From positions 514,022,566 to 514,086,565 of the forward strand of contig CM040121.1 in assembly GCA_022559845.1 (NCBI GenBank): a stretch of 64,000 nt of DNA. The letters run 5' to 3'. Every line of letters starts with the position of its first letter. Position 1 is the stretch's first letter. The notes under the pieces were generated by a model. It did not search any database, was not told where the DNA came from, and saw only the letters and a list, made by a program, of their open reading frames with translations. This document shows, piece by piece, positions 21,841-32,131 of this stretch. This DNA comes from Amorphophallus konjac. Lineage: Eukaryota; Streptophyta; Magnoliopsida; Alismatales; Araceae. The translations under genes were made by a program, and so were the position numbers.

Positions 21841-23744
21841 CTCGGAATGCCATTAGATCGAGATAAGGGGTGGCTTGGCTAGGGCGGAGTGCCACTAGAC
21901 CAAGGAAAGGGTAGCTCGGTTAGGGCGGAGTGTCGCTAGACCAAGGAAAGGGTAGCTCGGTTAGGGCGGAGTACCACTAGACCAAGGGAAGGGTAGCTTG
22001 GCTAGGGCGGAGGGCCACTAGACCAGGGAAGGGTAGCTCGGCTAGGGCGGAGTGCCGCTAGACCAAGGAAGGGTAGCTCGGCTAGGGCGGAGTGCCGCTA
22101 GACCAAGAAAGGGTGTAGCTTGGCTAGGGCGGAGTGCCGCTAGACCAAGAAAAGGGTGTAGCTTGGCTAGGGCGGAGTGCCGCTAGACCAAGAAAAGGGT
22201 AGCTCGGTTAGGGCGGAGTGACGCTAGACCAGGAAAAGGGTATAGCTTGGTTAGGGCAGAGTGCCACTATACCAAGAAAAGGGTAGCTCAGTTAGGGCGG
22301 AGTGCCACTAGACCAAGGAAAGGGTAGCCTGGCTAGGGCGGAGTACCACTAGACCAAGGAAATGGTAGCTCGGTTAGGGCGGAGTACCGCTAGACCAAGG
22401 AAAGGATGTAGCTTGGTTAGGGCGGAGTGCCGCTAGACCAAGAAACGGGTGTAGCTTGGTTAGGGAGGAGTGCCGCTAGACCAAGGGAAGGGTGTAGCTT
22501 GGTTAGGGCGGAGTGCCGCTAGACCAAGAAAGGGTGTAGCTTGGTTAGGGCAGAGTGCAGCTAGACCAAGAAAGGGTAGCCTGGCTAGGGCGGAGTACCA
22601 CTAGACGAAGGAAAGGGTAGCCTGGCTAGGGCGGAGTACCACAAGACCAAGGAACGGTAGCTCGGCTAGGGCGGAGTGCCACTAGACCAAGGAAGGGTAG
22701 CTCGGCTAGGGCCGAGTGCCGCTAGACCAAAGAAAGGATGTAGCTTGGTTAGGGCGGAGTGCCGCTAGACCAAGAAACGGGCGTAGCTTGGTTAGGGCGG
22801 AGTGCCACTAGACCAAGGAAATGGTAGCCTGGCTAGGGCGGAGTACCACTAGACCAAGGAAAGGGTAGCTCGGTTAGGGCGGAGTACCGCCAGACCAAGG
22901 AAAGGATGTAGCTTGGTTAGGGCGGAGTGCCGCTAGACCAAGAAACGGGTGTAGCTTGGTTAGGGCGGAGTGCCGCTAGACCAAGGGAAGGGTGTAGCTT
23001 GGTTAGGGCGGAGTGCCGCTAGACCAAGAAAGGGTGTAGCTTGGTTAGGGCGGAGTGCCGCTAGACCAAGAAAGGGTAGCCTGGCTAGGGCGGAGTACCA
23101 CTAGACCAAGGAAAGGGTAGCCTGGCTAGGGCGGAGTGCCGCTAGACTAAGAAAAGGTAGCTCGGCTAGGGCGGAGTGCCACTAGACCAAGGAAGGGTAG
23201 CTCGGCTAGGGCGGAGTGCCGCTAGACCAAGGAAAGGATGTAGCTTGGTTAGGGTGGAGTGCCGCTAGACCAAGAAATGGGTGTAGCTTGGTTAGGGCGG
23301 AGTGCCGCTAGACCGAGGAAAGGGTAGCTCGGCTAGGGCGGAGTGCCGCTAGACCAAGAAAAGGGTAGCTCGGCTAGGGCGGAGTGCCGCTAGACCAAGA
23401 AAGGGTAGCCTGGCTAGGGCGGAGTACCACTAGACCAAGGGAAGGGTGTAGCTTGGTTAGGGCGGAGTGCCACTAGACCAAGAAACGGGTGTAGCTTGGT
23501 TAGGGCGGATTGCCGCTAGACCAAGGAAAGGGTAGCTCGGCTAGGGCGGAGTGCCACTAGACCAAGAAAAGGGTAGCTCGGCTAGGGCGGAGTGCCGCTA
23601 GACCAAGAAATGGTAGCTTGGCTAGGGAGAAGTACCACTAGACCAAGGGAAGGGTGTAGCTTGGTTAGGGCGGAGTGCCGCTAGACCAAGAAAAGGGTGT
23701 AGCTTGGCTAGGGCAGAGTGCCGCTATACCAAGAAAAGGGTGTA
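21841..23744 (+). repeat. ~41-bp tandem array, left Tat copy
   Basis: About 46 head-to-tail units of 39-44 bp, consensus TAGGGCGGAGTGCCGCTAGA followed by CCAAGAAAGGGTGTAGCTTGG. Length variants come mainly from GTGTAGCTTGG versus GTAGCTCGG. It lies between the end of integrase and the PMD side of the element. Units are too similar to each other and too gap-free to be a CRISPR array. Confidence 0.95.
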
Positions 23745-23792
23745 TTTTACCCGATTACTCGGGGAATGTTGGTTGTGCCGTATGATATAGCT

Positions 23793-24582
23793 TCAGATGT
23801 CTTCCGTTGAGTGGCGAGAATTGGATTTCCCCTCGATGGTTAACACCACGTAGGCCCCTCCTTCATAGACCCTTTGTATCACATAAGGACCTTCCCAATT
23901 AGCATTCAGCTTTCCTTTTGGGTTGGACGCCATGACTTCTTTTTTCTTGACCATGACGAGGTCGCCTTTCTTGAATTCTTGTCCTTTTACGAGTTTGTTG
24001 AATGCAGTGGCCATGCGGGCCTGATACATTTGGATACTCTTCTGAGCTCGGAGGCGCTTCCCTTCCAATTCAGCCAGCTCTTCTAGTCTTCTTTCTGCAT
24101 TGGTCTGTTCGCCACGGGCCAGGCCATATTGGGCTGCCACTCTGAGTGACGGGACTTCCAGCTCTAGCGGAATCACTGCCTCTGAGCCGTATACCAACGA
24201 GTATGGTGAGCACCCTGTAGGTGTCTTGAAGAAAGTGCGGTATGCCCACAGAGCTTCATACATTTTCTCTTCCCAGTCCTTCTTATTAGAACTGACGACC
24301 TTGGCCAGCAAGGTGCAGAGAGTCTTGTTAAAAGCTTCTGCCAATCCGTTTGCCTATGGATTGTACGGAGTGGAGGTCCTCCATTCGATCTTATATTTCT
24401 CAGCAAGTCGATAGACCTTCTGATTTCTGAAATGACTTCCATTGTCAGATATTACTCGGCTGGGGATCCCGAACCAGAAGATAATGTTCTGCTTGATGAA
24501 TCTGGCGACCAGTTCACCAGTCACTTCTCTTAATGCTATAGCCTCCGCCCATCTGGAGAAGTAATATGTTATGGCCAGTATG
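23793..24582 (-). pseudogene. Tat integrase C-terminal part, left copy (separated by Copia insertion)
   Basis: This is the 3' half of the integrase, cut from its 5' half (35969-36413) by the nested Copia element. It contains the second catalytic Asp (SDNGSHF), the region of the catalytic Glu (NGLAEAFN) and the C-terminal GKLNANWEGPYVI segment. A TAG at 24357-24355 replaces the CAG of the right copy (NPQANG), so even without the insertion the integrase would be interrupted. The C-terminal frame 24344-23793 remains open. No chromodomain follows, as expected for Tat. Confidence 0.85.
24578..24582. repeat. Target-site duplication of the Copia insertion (left)
   Basis: GTATG, repeated at 35969-35973. 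The empty site is seen in the right Tat copy near 58815 as GGCCAGTATGTACTTATG. Confidence 0.97.
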
Positions 24583-26070
24583 TGTTGGATACGGACTGAA
24601 TAGATCTAGAGGGGGGGTGAATAGATCTTTCCCCCTTTTTGATAATTTACTAACTATCGACCAGATGAGCTACTGGTAATTAATGAATTATAGAACTAAT
24701 GCGGATAGTGAAGATGCAAGCATACGTATAGGAAATCAAACACACCCAAGCACACCACAAGAGAGGATTTTTAAGGTGGTTCAGTCTCTTCCTGAGACTT
24801 ACATCCACCCCTTGCTTAACTCAAGCAAGGCTTCACTATGAGAATCTCTGATCTCAATCAAAACACAGCTGACACACAGCTTGTACCTGCTGACACACAG
24901 CTTGACTCTGCTGCCTCACAGCTTGACAATAATTGTAATCAGAAATGAAAAGATGATAAGAACAGGTGATGAAAGACAGGACTGAATATTGGCGTGTGTA
25001 GAAGAATAGGTGTTCAGCCTGGAACTTGATCACGCTTATGAAGAAGCCTAGACTCCCTGTTGATCTTCCAGTCAGTTGCCTTCGATTGTTCTGCTGCTGG
25101 AGATTGCACAGTCTTGAGCTAAGTCTTCCTTCTGCAGCAACGAGATTGCCTTTAACCTTTCTGCAGATTTTTGATTGGTGGAGAGCTCCTTCTTCCTCTT
25201 CTGTGTATATCTTCCTTGGCTTCTATTTCGTGCTCTCTCACCGCTCCCTTGTTCGTGATGTATGTTCTTTTCATTTTTCATACAGCCCTTTTATCAAGAG
25301 TAAAACTCTTCCCGCTCAATTTTCAGATCGAGCGCCAATCTGCTAGAAAACAGGGATCTGTTTAAATCCAATCGTTAGAACGAGTTTGACCACTTCTAAG
25401 CAAGATTGTTTCCTTGATTCCCGTGCGGAATCTTATCTCCTGAGCAGCCCAACAACCTGCAACAACCATTTGCAGGTTTTAAGGAACCAAAACAGAATTC
25501 GGTTAGAGTTCGGTTTTGGACGATATATAAACCCGTGGTCGACCATGACCCTGTCGCTGGTCGACAATGGGCAGTCCCCAGACGGCCGGTTCTTCTGGCT
25601 GAAACTCACGTCGCCCGTTGGTCGACCACAGCCTGGTCGCTGGTCGACAGGGGGCAGTTTCCAGATGGCCAGCAGTTCTGTCTGTTGCTTCTGTCTTTTC
25701 TGTGGTCGACCAGAGGCGGGGCTTTGGTCGACAGCCAAGGTGCTTCCAGAAGACAGATGTTCTGATGCTTTTCTGGTTGAGTTCGTTGGTCGACCATAGC
25801 TTCTTCAGTGGTCGACAGACAGTCTTTCACGCTTATACTGATTTGTTGATTCCACTTGGATTTCAGTGAACCTGAAATTTGTTTAACTTATAAGATTTGA
25901 CTTGAAGTTCCAAATGTATATAAAAGCATATTTGTCATCATCAAATAGGCATTAATTCAATGCACTATCTTTACACACATAACCAAACCATTTGCTTTAA
26001 GAAACAAGATAGAACTTAGATTAGTCAAACATATCCTATTGTCATCATCAAAACCAAGGGATGCACAACA
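24583..26070 (-). repeat. Copia 3' LTR (1488 bp)
   Basis: TG...CA termini, flanked on its inner side by a polypurine tract (minus strand AAAAAGGGGGAGAA, 26071-26084). It contains four 83-84-bp units with GTCGAC pairs (25538-25816). ORFs within the LTR are duplicated in the other LTR and are not genes. Confidence 0.95.
25538..25816. repeat. Four GTCGAC pairs in the Copia 3' LTR
   Basis: Hexamer starts are 25538/25560, 25621/25643, 25705/25727 and 25789/25811. Every pair is offset 22 bp, and pairs recur every 83-84 bp. The same set is in the other LTR from 35436/35458 onward. Confidence 0.95.
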
Positions 26071-26084
26071 TTCTCCCCCTTTTT
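26071..26084 (-). promoter_or_regulatory. Copia polypurine tract
   Basis: On the minus strand AAAAAGGGGGAGAA abuts the 3' LTR start TGTTGTGCAT. Confidence 0.85.
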
Positions 26085-26385
26085 GATGATGACAACCATG
26101 AGTCATTGTGACAAACAACAGATTATGAAATTCATTTGATATTGCATGCAAGGCTATCATAGCACAGATTTCATTCAGACAATTCGTTTGATGTGGCTTT
26201 CAAAAATAATAGCACTAATTACATGAGAGACTCAAAAAAGGATAAAGACACTGAGGACACGTAGACAAAGTAAACTTGACATCTAGACACACATCTATCT
26301 AGACACACATCTAGGCACACAATGACACATAAGCACAATGACACATAAGCTTCTCTCTCCCCCTTTGTCAACAGCAAAAAGTGGA

Positions 26386-28026
26386 TCATTTGAACAATCC
26401 CTCTGAGGAGGATGAGGAGGTCTCTGGCTTCACGTTCTCTTCCATGCGATCCAGCTTGTCAACAATGTGGGCATAGGAGAGCCTGAGCTTCTGGATCTCT
26501 GAGATAGTATCCTTGTGATACTTCTCATTCTGTTGGGTTGTGATCTCGATACGGATTCCCATCTGATCGGACACTTCACCGAGGGTCCTTACTAGTCTGT
26601 TGAACCGAGAACTAGCCTGGTCAGAGTGTTCCTTCTGCTTGATGAACCTGGCCTCCATCTGTTGTTCCAGCCGTTGGACTTTCTGCTCCAAGCGTCCAGT
26701 GGCAGCATTGACATTCTCTTGAAATGATTGGAGTTTGGTGGTGAGAGAAGATAACTGAGATGCCATCTGGAGAAGCACGTCATGAGATTCAGGTTGGGAG
26801 GTAAATGCTGGTGGTGGAGCAGAAGTAGAGGGAGTGGAGGTAGGTGGTACTTGTGTGGGTTGAGCAGAATGTGATGGAGCTTGGGTAGTTCGAGCAGATG
26901 GGGATTGAGCTGGAGGGGCAGCAGTGCCTGGCTGCCAGAGCACTAGTGAAAGGGACGATGGTGGATGGGTAGCAGTGGTGGTAGTAGGTGTAGCTTGAGG
27001 CACCATTGGTGACGGTGTGACAGCAGGGCTAACCTGTATAGGTGAATGAGGTGGAGAAGAGGATGGCACTGGATCCTTTGCTTTGCCCTTGGAAGGGAGA
27101 GTGCGCTGAACATGGTCTCCGACCTTCTTAAATCCCAAGAATGTGGTCACGAAGTGAAAATTGTAGACGTGCCATTTGGGAATGACAATGCTTGGGCTGT
27201 GAGGAGAAGGTATGTTGGCTGCTTTCAGAATGGAAGTGATATGGGCAGCAAAAGGAAGAGAATTCAGGGGATAATGTAGGATGCTTCTGAGGGAATTCAA
27301 AAGGAGTGTGGGTAGGCGAATAGGCTGGCGAGTGATGAGGCCATGGAGTATAAACAGATGGAGGCGACTCACTTGATCTCTGGCGCCTCCTCGAGGTTGT
27401 ATGATGGTGGTGATGATGTGGTGAAGCAAACGATGAAGAGGAGGGAAGGTATTAGCATTGAGGTACTTGGGAAGGACCTCAGGGGCTGGCTTGCCAGTGA
27501 CCACTGCATGTGCTTCTCGGAGGTCGAAGTCCTCATGGTTGAAAACAGCTCCAATTCTGGGAGTCTTCAGCGTTATGTGGAGAAGCTTGACGTCGAGTCT
27601 GATGACTTTCCCCTGAACTACGGTGTAGAGCTGACTGTCCACGATTTGCAGGTTGTGGTAGAATTCTTGCACAAGCTGGGGCGAGTACGAATTGTGCACT
27701 GAAACGAACGTAGTCCACTCTTGAGCTTCAAAAATTGGCAGTAGATCTGGGAACATCTCCATCAGCTTGGCATCGGAGAAATCGACGATCCTTGGTTGCA
27801 GAACTGTCCGTGGCTTGAGAGCTCCAGAAACTGGATGCACTGCGGGTTCCTCTGAAGCTGCTGATTGTCTGCCTGGACCAGGTGCATCAGCCGTGGTTGA
27901 CCTGTGAGGGGCCGATGGCGAACCCTGCGCGGCCCGCGACTTGGATCGCTTGGACGGCATTGAAGCTGCGGCAGGGGCCTGATCTCTTCTACGCTTAGAG
28001 GAAAGTAGAGCGCGCTTGGGAGACAT
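26386..28026 (-). CDS. Envelope-like ORF of the SIRE-type Copia element
   Basis: An uninterrupted 546-codon ORF downstream of pol, the position of the envelope-like ORF of SIRE/Maximus elements. The N-terminus is strongly basic (KRALLSSKRRRDQ, then SKRSKSR), suggesting nucleic-acid binding or nuclear targeting. Residues about 80-290 resemble the 'putative plant transposon protein' domain seen in many plant repeats (LHITLKTPRIG, LHLFILHGLI, LPFAAHITSILK). A Pro/Ser/Thr-rich middle (about 310-420) is followed by a coiled-coil-like C-terminus (MASQLSSLTTKLQSFQENV, LEQKVQRLEQQME). I see no signal peptide or clear transmembrane segment, so a true envelope role is unsupported. It is the only major ORF of this element without a visible defect. 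Confidence 0.8.
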   Translation of the reverse strand: MSPKRALLSSKRRRDQAPAAASMPSKRSKSRAAQGSPSAPHRSTTADAPGPGRQSAASEEPAVHPVSGALKPRTVLQPRIVDFSDAKLMEMFPDLLPIFEAQEWTTFVSVHNSYSPQLVQEFYHNLQIVDSQLYTVVQGKVIRLDVKLLHITLKTPRIGAVFNHEDFDLREAHAVVTGKPAPEVLPKYLNANTFPPLHRLLHHIITTIIQPRGGARDQVSRLHLFILHGLITRQPIRLPTLLLNSLRSILHYPLNSLPFAAHITSILKAANIPSPHSPSIVIPKWHVYNFHFVTTFLGFKKVGDHVQRTLPSKGKAKDPVPSSSPPHSPIQVSPAVTPSPMVPQATPTTTTATHPPSSLSLVLWQPGTAAPPAQSPSARTTQAPSHSAQPTQVPPTSTPSTSAPPPAFTSQPESHDVLLQMASQLSSLTTKLQSFQENVNAATGRLEQKVQRLEQQMEARFIKQKEHSDQASSRFNRLVRTLGEVSDQMGIRIEITTQQNEKYHKDTISEIQKLRLSYAHIVDKLDRMEENVKPETSSSSSEGLFK

Positions 28027-29689
28027 TGTGAAGGGAAGCGAGATAGAGGCGAGAGAGAGGCGAGAAAAGAAATCTGGAGAAGATGAAGTTGAGAGAGGGC
28101 TAGAGCTGCGGATGGGAGAATTTCAGGGACCCAGCCGAGACAATTTATAGGGTAGGGCATTAGGGCTGGCCCTTAATTTTTAGGGCAGTGAACCATCGCG
28201 ATGCAAAGAACGAGCGGTCACGATTAATCAGCATAACTCATATTTTGGGAAGATGAAGTGTACCCCCTTTCTTTAATAAGACATTTAAGTAACCTTTCCT
28301 CCCTTTCTCAAAGACCACCTTGTGACAAAGTCGAGTGGGTCTTGTGGTTCAAAGAATTTGAAAGTATTGCCCCAATAAATTGACTCCCCATATCCACTTT
28401 CTTACTCACGGCTCCTTAAACTTATAATATGGTTCATGAGATAATTGTACTAGCTGAACAAGCTGAACAGTGTTTTATGCTTTGATTTGCATATAGTGCA
28501 TTAGGTCAACCATTTTTGTTGCCTTTTCGTTTTGAAATATTTAATAGCTGTGGTCAGGTTTATCACATGCTTTTCCACACGAGGAGACACGCTTTTTACA
28601 CGCCAGAAACCCCGGCTACTTAGCATGCCTAACCATTCCACTTTTAACTGGGACACACTTTTTATCCGTGAGGATATACGTTTATCAGACGCCAATATCC
28701 CCAGTTACTCAGGATGCCCAATTAATAATTTTGAGAGTGGCAGAGGTAGATTGAGTCTTCATGACATACATGTCTCCCACTTAATTTTTCAGCCAATTTT
28801 GCTTTGTGATAGAGAACAGTAGTTTCTCAGAACTCAGTCCATTGCTCTACCAAGAAGGCAGAATTATGGCGTATTCCATATACATTCATGCTATAGCTGC
28901 GTTTATTTTCACTGTCCAACACAGACACGGATAGAGAAATAGTCTCATTACTAAAAGCATAAGTTCTCAATAGTCTTGAGTCAGAGTCATAGTTATGGTT
29001 TGAAGTTATTGCAGTAGTACAGGTCAAATTCTCATTACTACACTTAACCTTTACTCTCATTGATGACTTTGGTGATTTTCTTGTAAGATATGGTTAGGTT
29101 GTTCAATGATTTATTAAGGAATGAGTTTACACTTTTTACTCCCCCTCAATTTGTGAGTCCTTGCTGAAGATAGAAAACAATAAGTTGACCACAAAGAGAT
29201 ATTGAGACACAAGGAATGGGAAGTGAATGAGGATGAGTGAGTAAAGCAAAACTGAGCTCAGAGTCCAAAAAGTTCAGAAGATTTCCCACCAAAGCCAGCA
29301 GCCTGACTAGATCTAATTTCCCTTTTTCAGGTCCTTTGTCGACCATGGAGTGGCCTGTGGTCGACCTCTGTGTTGTCACAGAACCTGCCTGTTGAGAAGA
29401 CTGCGTTCTGACAAACCTGTTGTCGACCATTGGATCGCCTGTGGTCGACAGCTGCGAATTCCCAGAGCTAACTATTTCCTGTCCTGATGCCTTGGTCGAC
29501 CAGCGCCTTGTCTGTGGTTGACCATGGGAAGTAATCCGTAGATAAACCAGAGTTCCTCAGAGCTTGTTGAAATAGCACCCGACACTATAACCTCCAAAAT
29601 CAGGACTTATCTAGTACTTAAGACCTAGTTGACACAACGAAGAACAGAAGAGACAAAGACTGTACAGTGAACCCAAGAATATTATTATT
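28027..29689. other. Noncoding region between pol and the envelope-like ORF
   Basis: No long ORF. It contains three GTCGAC pairs (29338-29522). The rest shows no recognisable feature; it may hold the splice acceptor or leader of the envelope-like transcript. Confidence 0.6.
29338..29522. repeat. Three GTCGAC pairs downstream of Copia pol
   Basis: Hexamer starts are 29338/29360, 29422/29444 and 29495/29517 (the last partner is GTTGAC). All three offsets are 22 bp. Pair-to-pair distances are 84 and 73 bp. Confidence 0.95.
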
Positions 29690-32128
29690 TCAAGAACTTT
29701 CAGAGGAAATTCTACAAATTCCTAACTCCCTTCTTAGAGTTGAAAATCTGTCATTGTTAAGGGGTTTTGTGAAAATGTCTGCCAGTTGTTTTTCAGTTTC
29801 TACAAAATGAAGCATGAAATTTCCTTTGGAGACCTCATCTCTTAGAAAGTGATGACGGATCTCAATGTGTTTTGTCCTAGAGTGTTGAATGGGGTTTTTA
29901 GACAAATTAATAGCACTAGTGTTGTCACAGAAAATAGGTGCACATCCAAGATCTACATTGTAGTCTTGAAGTTGATGTTTTATCCACAAAACCTGTGTAC
30001 CACAGCTCCCTACTGCGACATACTCAGCCTCAGCAGTGGAGAGTGCCACAGAATGCTGTTTTTTAGAAGCCCATGATATTAAACATCCACCTAATATTTG
30101 ACAATAACCACTAGTACTCTTCCTATCAATTTTGCAACCAGCATAATCAGCATCTGAATATGAAATTAAATCTAGTTTGCAATAAGTAGGATACCATAAA
30201 CCCAATTCTTGGGTACCGGCAAGGTAACGAAAGATACGCTTGACAGCCCCTAAATGTGAATCTCTAGGGCTAGATTGATATCTAGCACACATGCATACAC
30301 TGAACTGAATGTCTGGCCTAGAGGCAGTTAAATATAGTAGGGATCCGATCATACCTCTGTATTTCTTGGCATCTACCATGTTACCTTTTACATCAGCCTC
30401 CAATGTTGCATTTGTCCCCATGGGTGACTCTATTGGTTTGCAGCTCTCCATGCCAAACTTTTTCAGCATCTCCTTTATGTACTTGGATTGATTTACGAAG
30501 TAGCCTTCTCTACATTGTAGAATCTGCAATCCAAGAAAGAACTGTAAATCACCCATTAAACTCATTTCAAACTCATTGGTCATTAGATTTGCAAATTCAG
30601 TACATAATGAAGCTTCAGTGGATCCAAACACAATATCATCCACATAGATTTGCACAATTAGTATATTCTTACCTTGGGTCTTGGAGAATAATGTTTGATC
30701 AATTTTACCTCTTGTGTAGCCCTTTTTGGTGAGGAATGAACTCAGTCTGTCGTACCATGCCCTAGGAGCCTGCTTTAAACCATACAAAGCCTTATGCAGT
30801 TTAAAGACATGATTAGGAAAATCATCATTTTCAAAACCAGGGGGTTGTTCCACAAAGACTTCTTCCTTTACAAAGCCATTTAGAAAGGCACTTTTTACAT
30901 CCATTTGCTGCAATTTAATTCCATGAGACGCCGCAAATGCTAACAATATTCTAATGGCTTCTAACCTTGCAACTGGAGCATATGATTCTTCAAAATCAAC
31001 TCCAAATTCTTGGTTATACCCCTTAGCCACCAACCGAGCCTTGTTCCTCATAACAACTCCTTCTTCATTAAGCTTATTTTTATAAACCCATTTGGTTCCA
31101 ATAACAGGATGAGATGAAGGTCTGGGAACAAGTTTCCAAACCTGATTTCTTTCAAATTGATTTAATTCTTCATGCATGGCATTTATCCAAGATTCATCTC
31201 TTAAAGCTTCCTCTACATTTTTAGGCTCAACTTGAGATACAAGGGCTAGCTGATCTAATTCATCAACTGTTTTAAGCTGAGATCTAGTTTTCCTCGGTTC
31301 ATTAATTCCTCCAATGATGTTATCTAGAGGATGATCTCTGAGAAATCTCAGATTTTCAGAATTGTTACCTGGGATGATCTCTCCTTCGGGTTGATCATTG
31401 GAATCACCTTGCTTTGGTTCTGCTTCAGTCTCCATTGGTTCCTCTTTGCCTTCCAGAAATTCCCCATCTTCATCTTTGCCTACCTGTCCAGTTTTGTCAA
31501 AGTCATTATTTTCATCAAATGTGATATGTGGGGATTCTTCAACTAGCTGATCTTTGGTGTTGTAGACTCTATAGGCTCTTGATCGGTCAGAGTATCCCAA
31601 GAAGATTCCTGGGTCACTCTTTGGTTCAAATTTGTCCAATGATCTCTTGTCATTGTTATGAATAAAACACCTTACACCGAAGATCCTAAAATGAGCTAGA
31701 GATGGCTTCTTACCTTTGAACACCTCATATGGAGTTTTCGCACAAGATGGTCTTACCATTGCCCTGTTTACAATATAACATGCTGTATTGACCGCCTCAG
31801 CCCAAAATCTTCTTGGAAGATTGGCTTCAACTAACAGGGTTCTGGCCATTTCAACAAGTGTGCGATTCCTTCTTTCCACCACTCCATTTTGCTCTGGCGT
31901 CCTTGGTGAGGAGAACCTGTGATTTATTCCTTTGTTCCATCCTGCTTCATTCTTCTGTAAAAATCCTTTCCCAATGATCTTGCCTTTGTTATTCCCTCCA
32001 AATGTCACATGTCCTCCATCTTTTGAGTTTAGCTCGGAGAATTTTGCCTTATCCCCTGTCATATGTCTTGAGCAGCCACTATCTAAGTACCACTTGTTGT
32101 GTATAGCTGCTAGACACACCTGCATCAC
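29690..32128 (-). pseudogene. Copia pol: protease, deleted integrase, RT, RNase H
   Basis: An open 812-codon frame continuing in phase from gag across a single TAA. The protease motif [13 protein letters not shown] is at residues 13-25. The sequence then jumps from NKGKIIGKG (about 55) to [20 protein letters not shown] (about 67): the GAG-pre-integrase segment, the zinc HHCC and the first two catalytic acids of integrase are missing, with the junction near 31927-31963. RT follows ([12 protein letters not shown] about 407-418; YVDDIVFGS 495-503) and then RNase H ([15 protein letters not shown]). RT and RNase H look intact, but the integrase cannot be functional. An internal deletion of roughly 270 residues is my estimate from family size. 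Confidence 0.88.
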
Positions 32129-32131
32129 AAG

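Noticed and set aside
21841..23744. CRISPR-like or tRNA-like array
   Set aside because: The ~41-bp units abut without unique spacers, vary along their length and sit inside a plant retrotransposon; no cloverleaf is evident.
25026..25869. ORFs in the Copia LTR repeated at 34924-35767
   Set aside because: They are the two LTR copies; peptides such as VDQ/STT-rich frames come from GTCGAC repeats and have no start context or domain.
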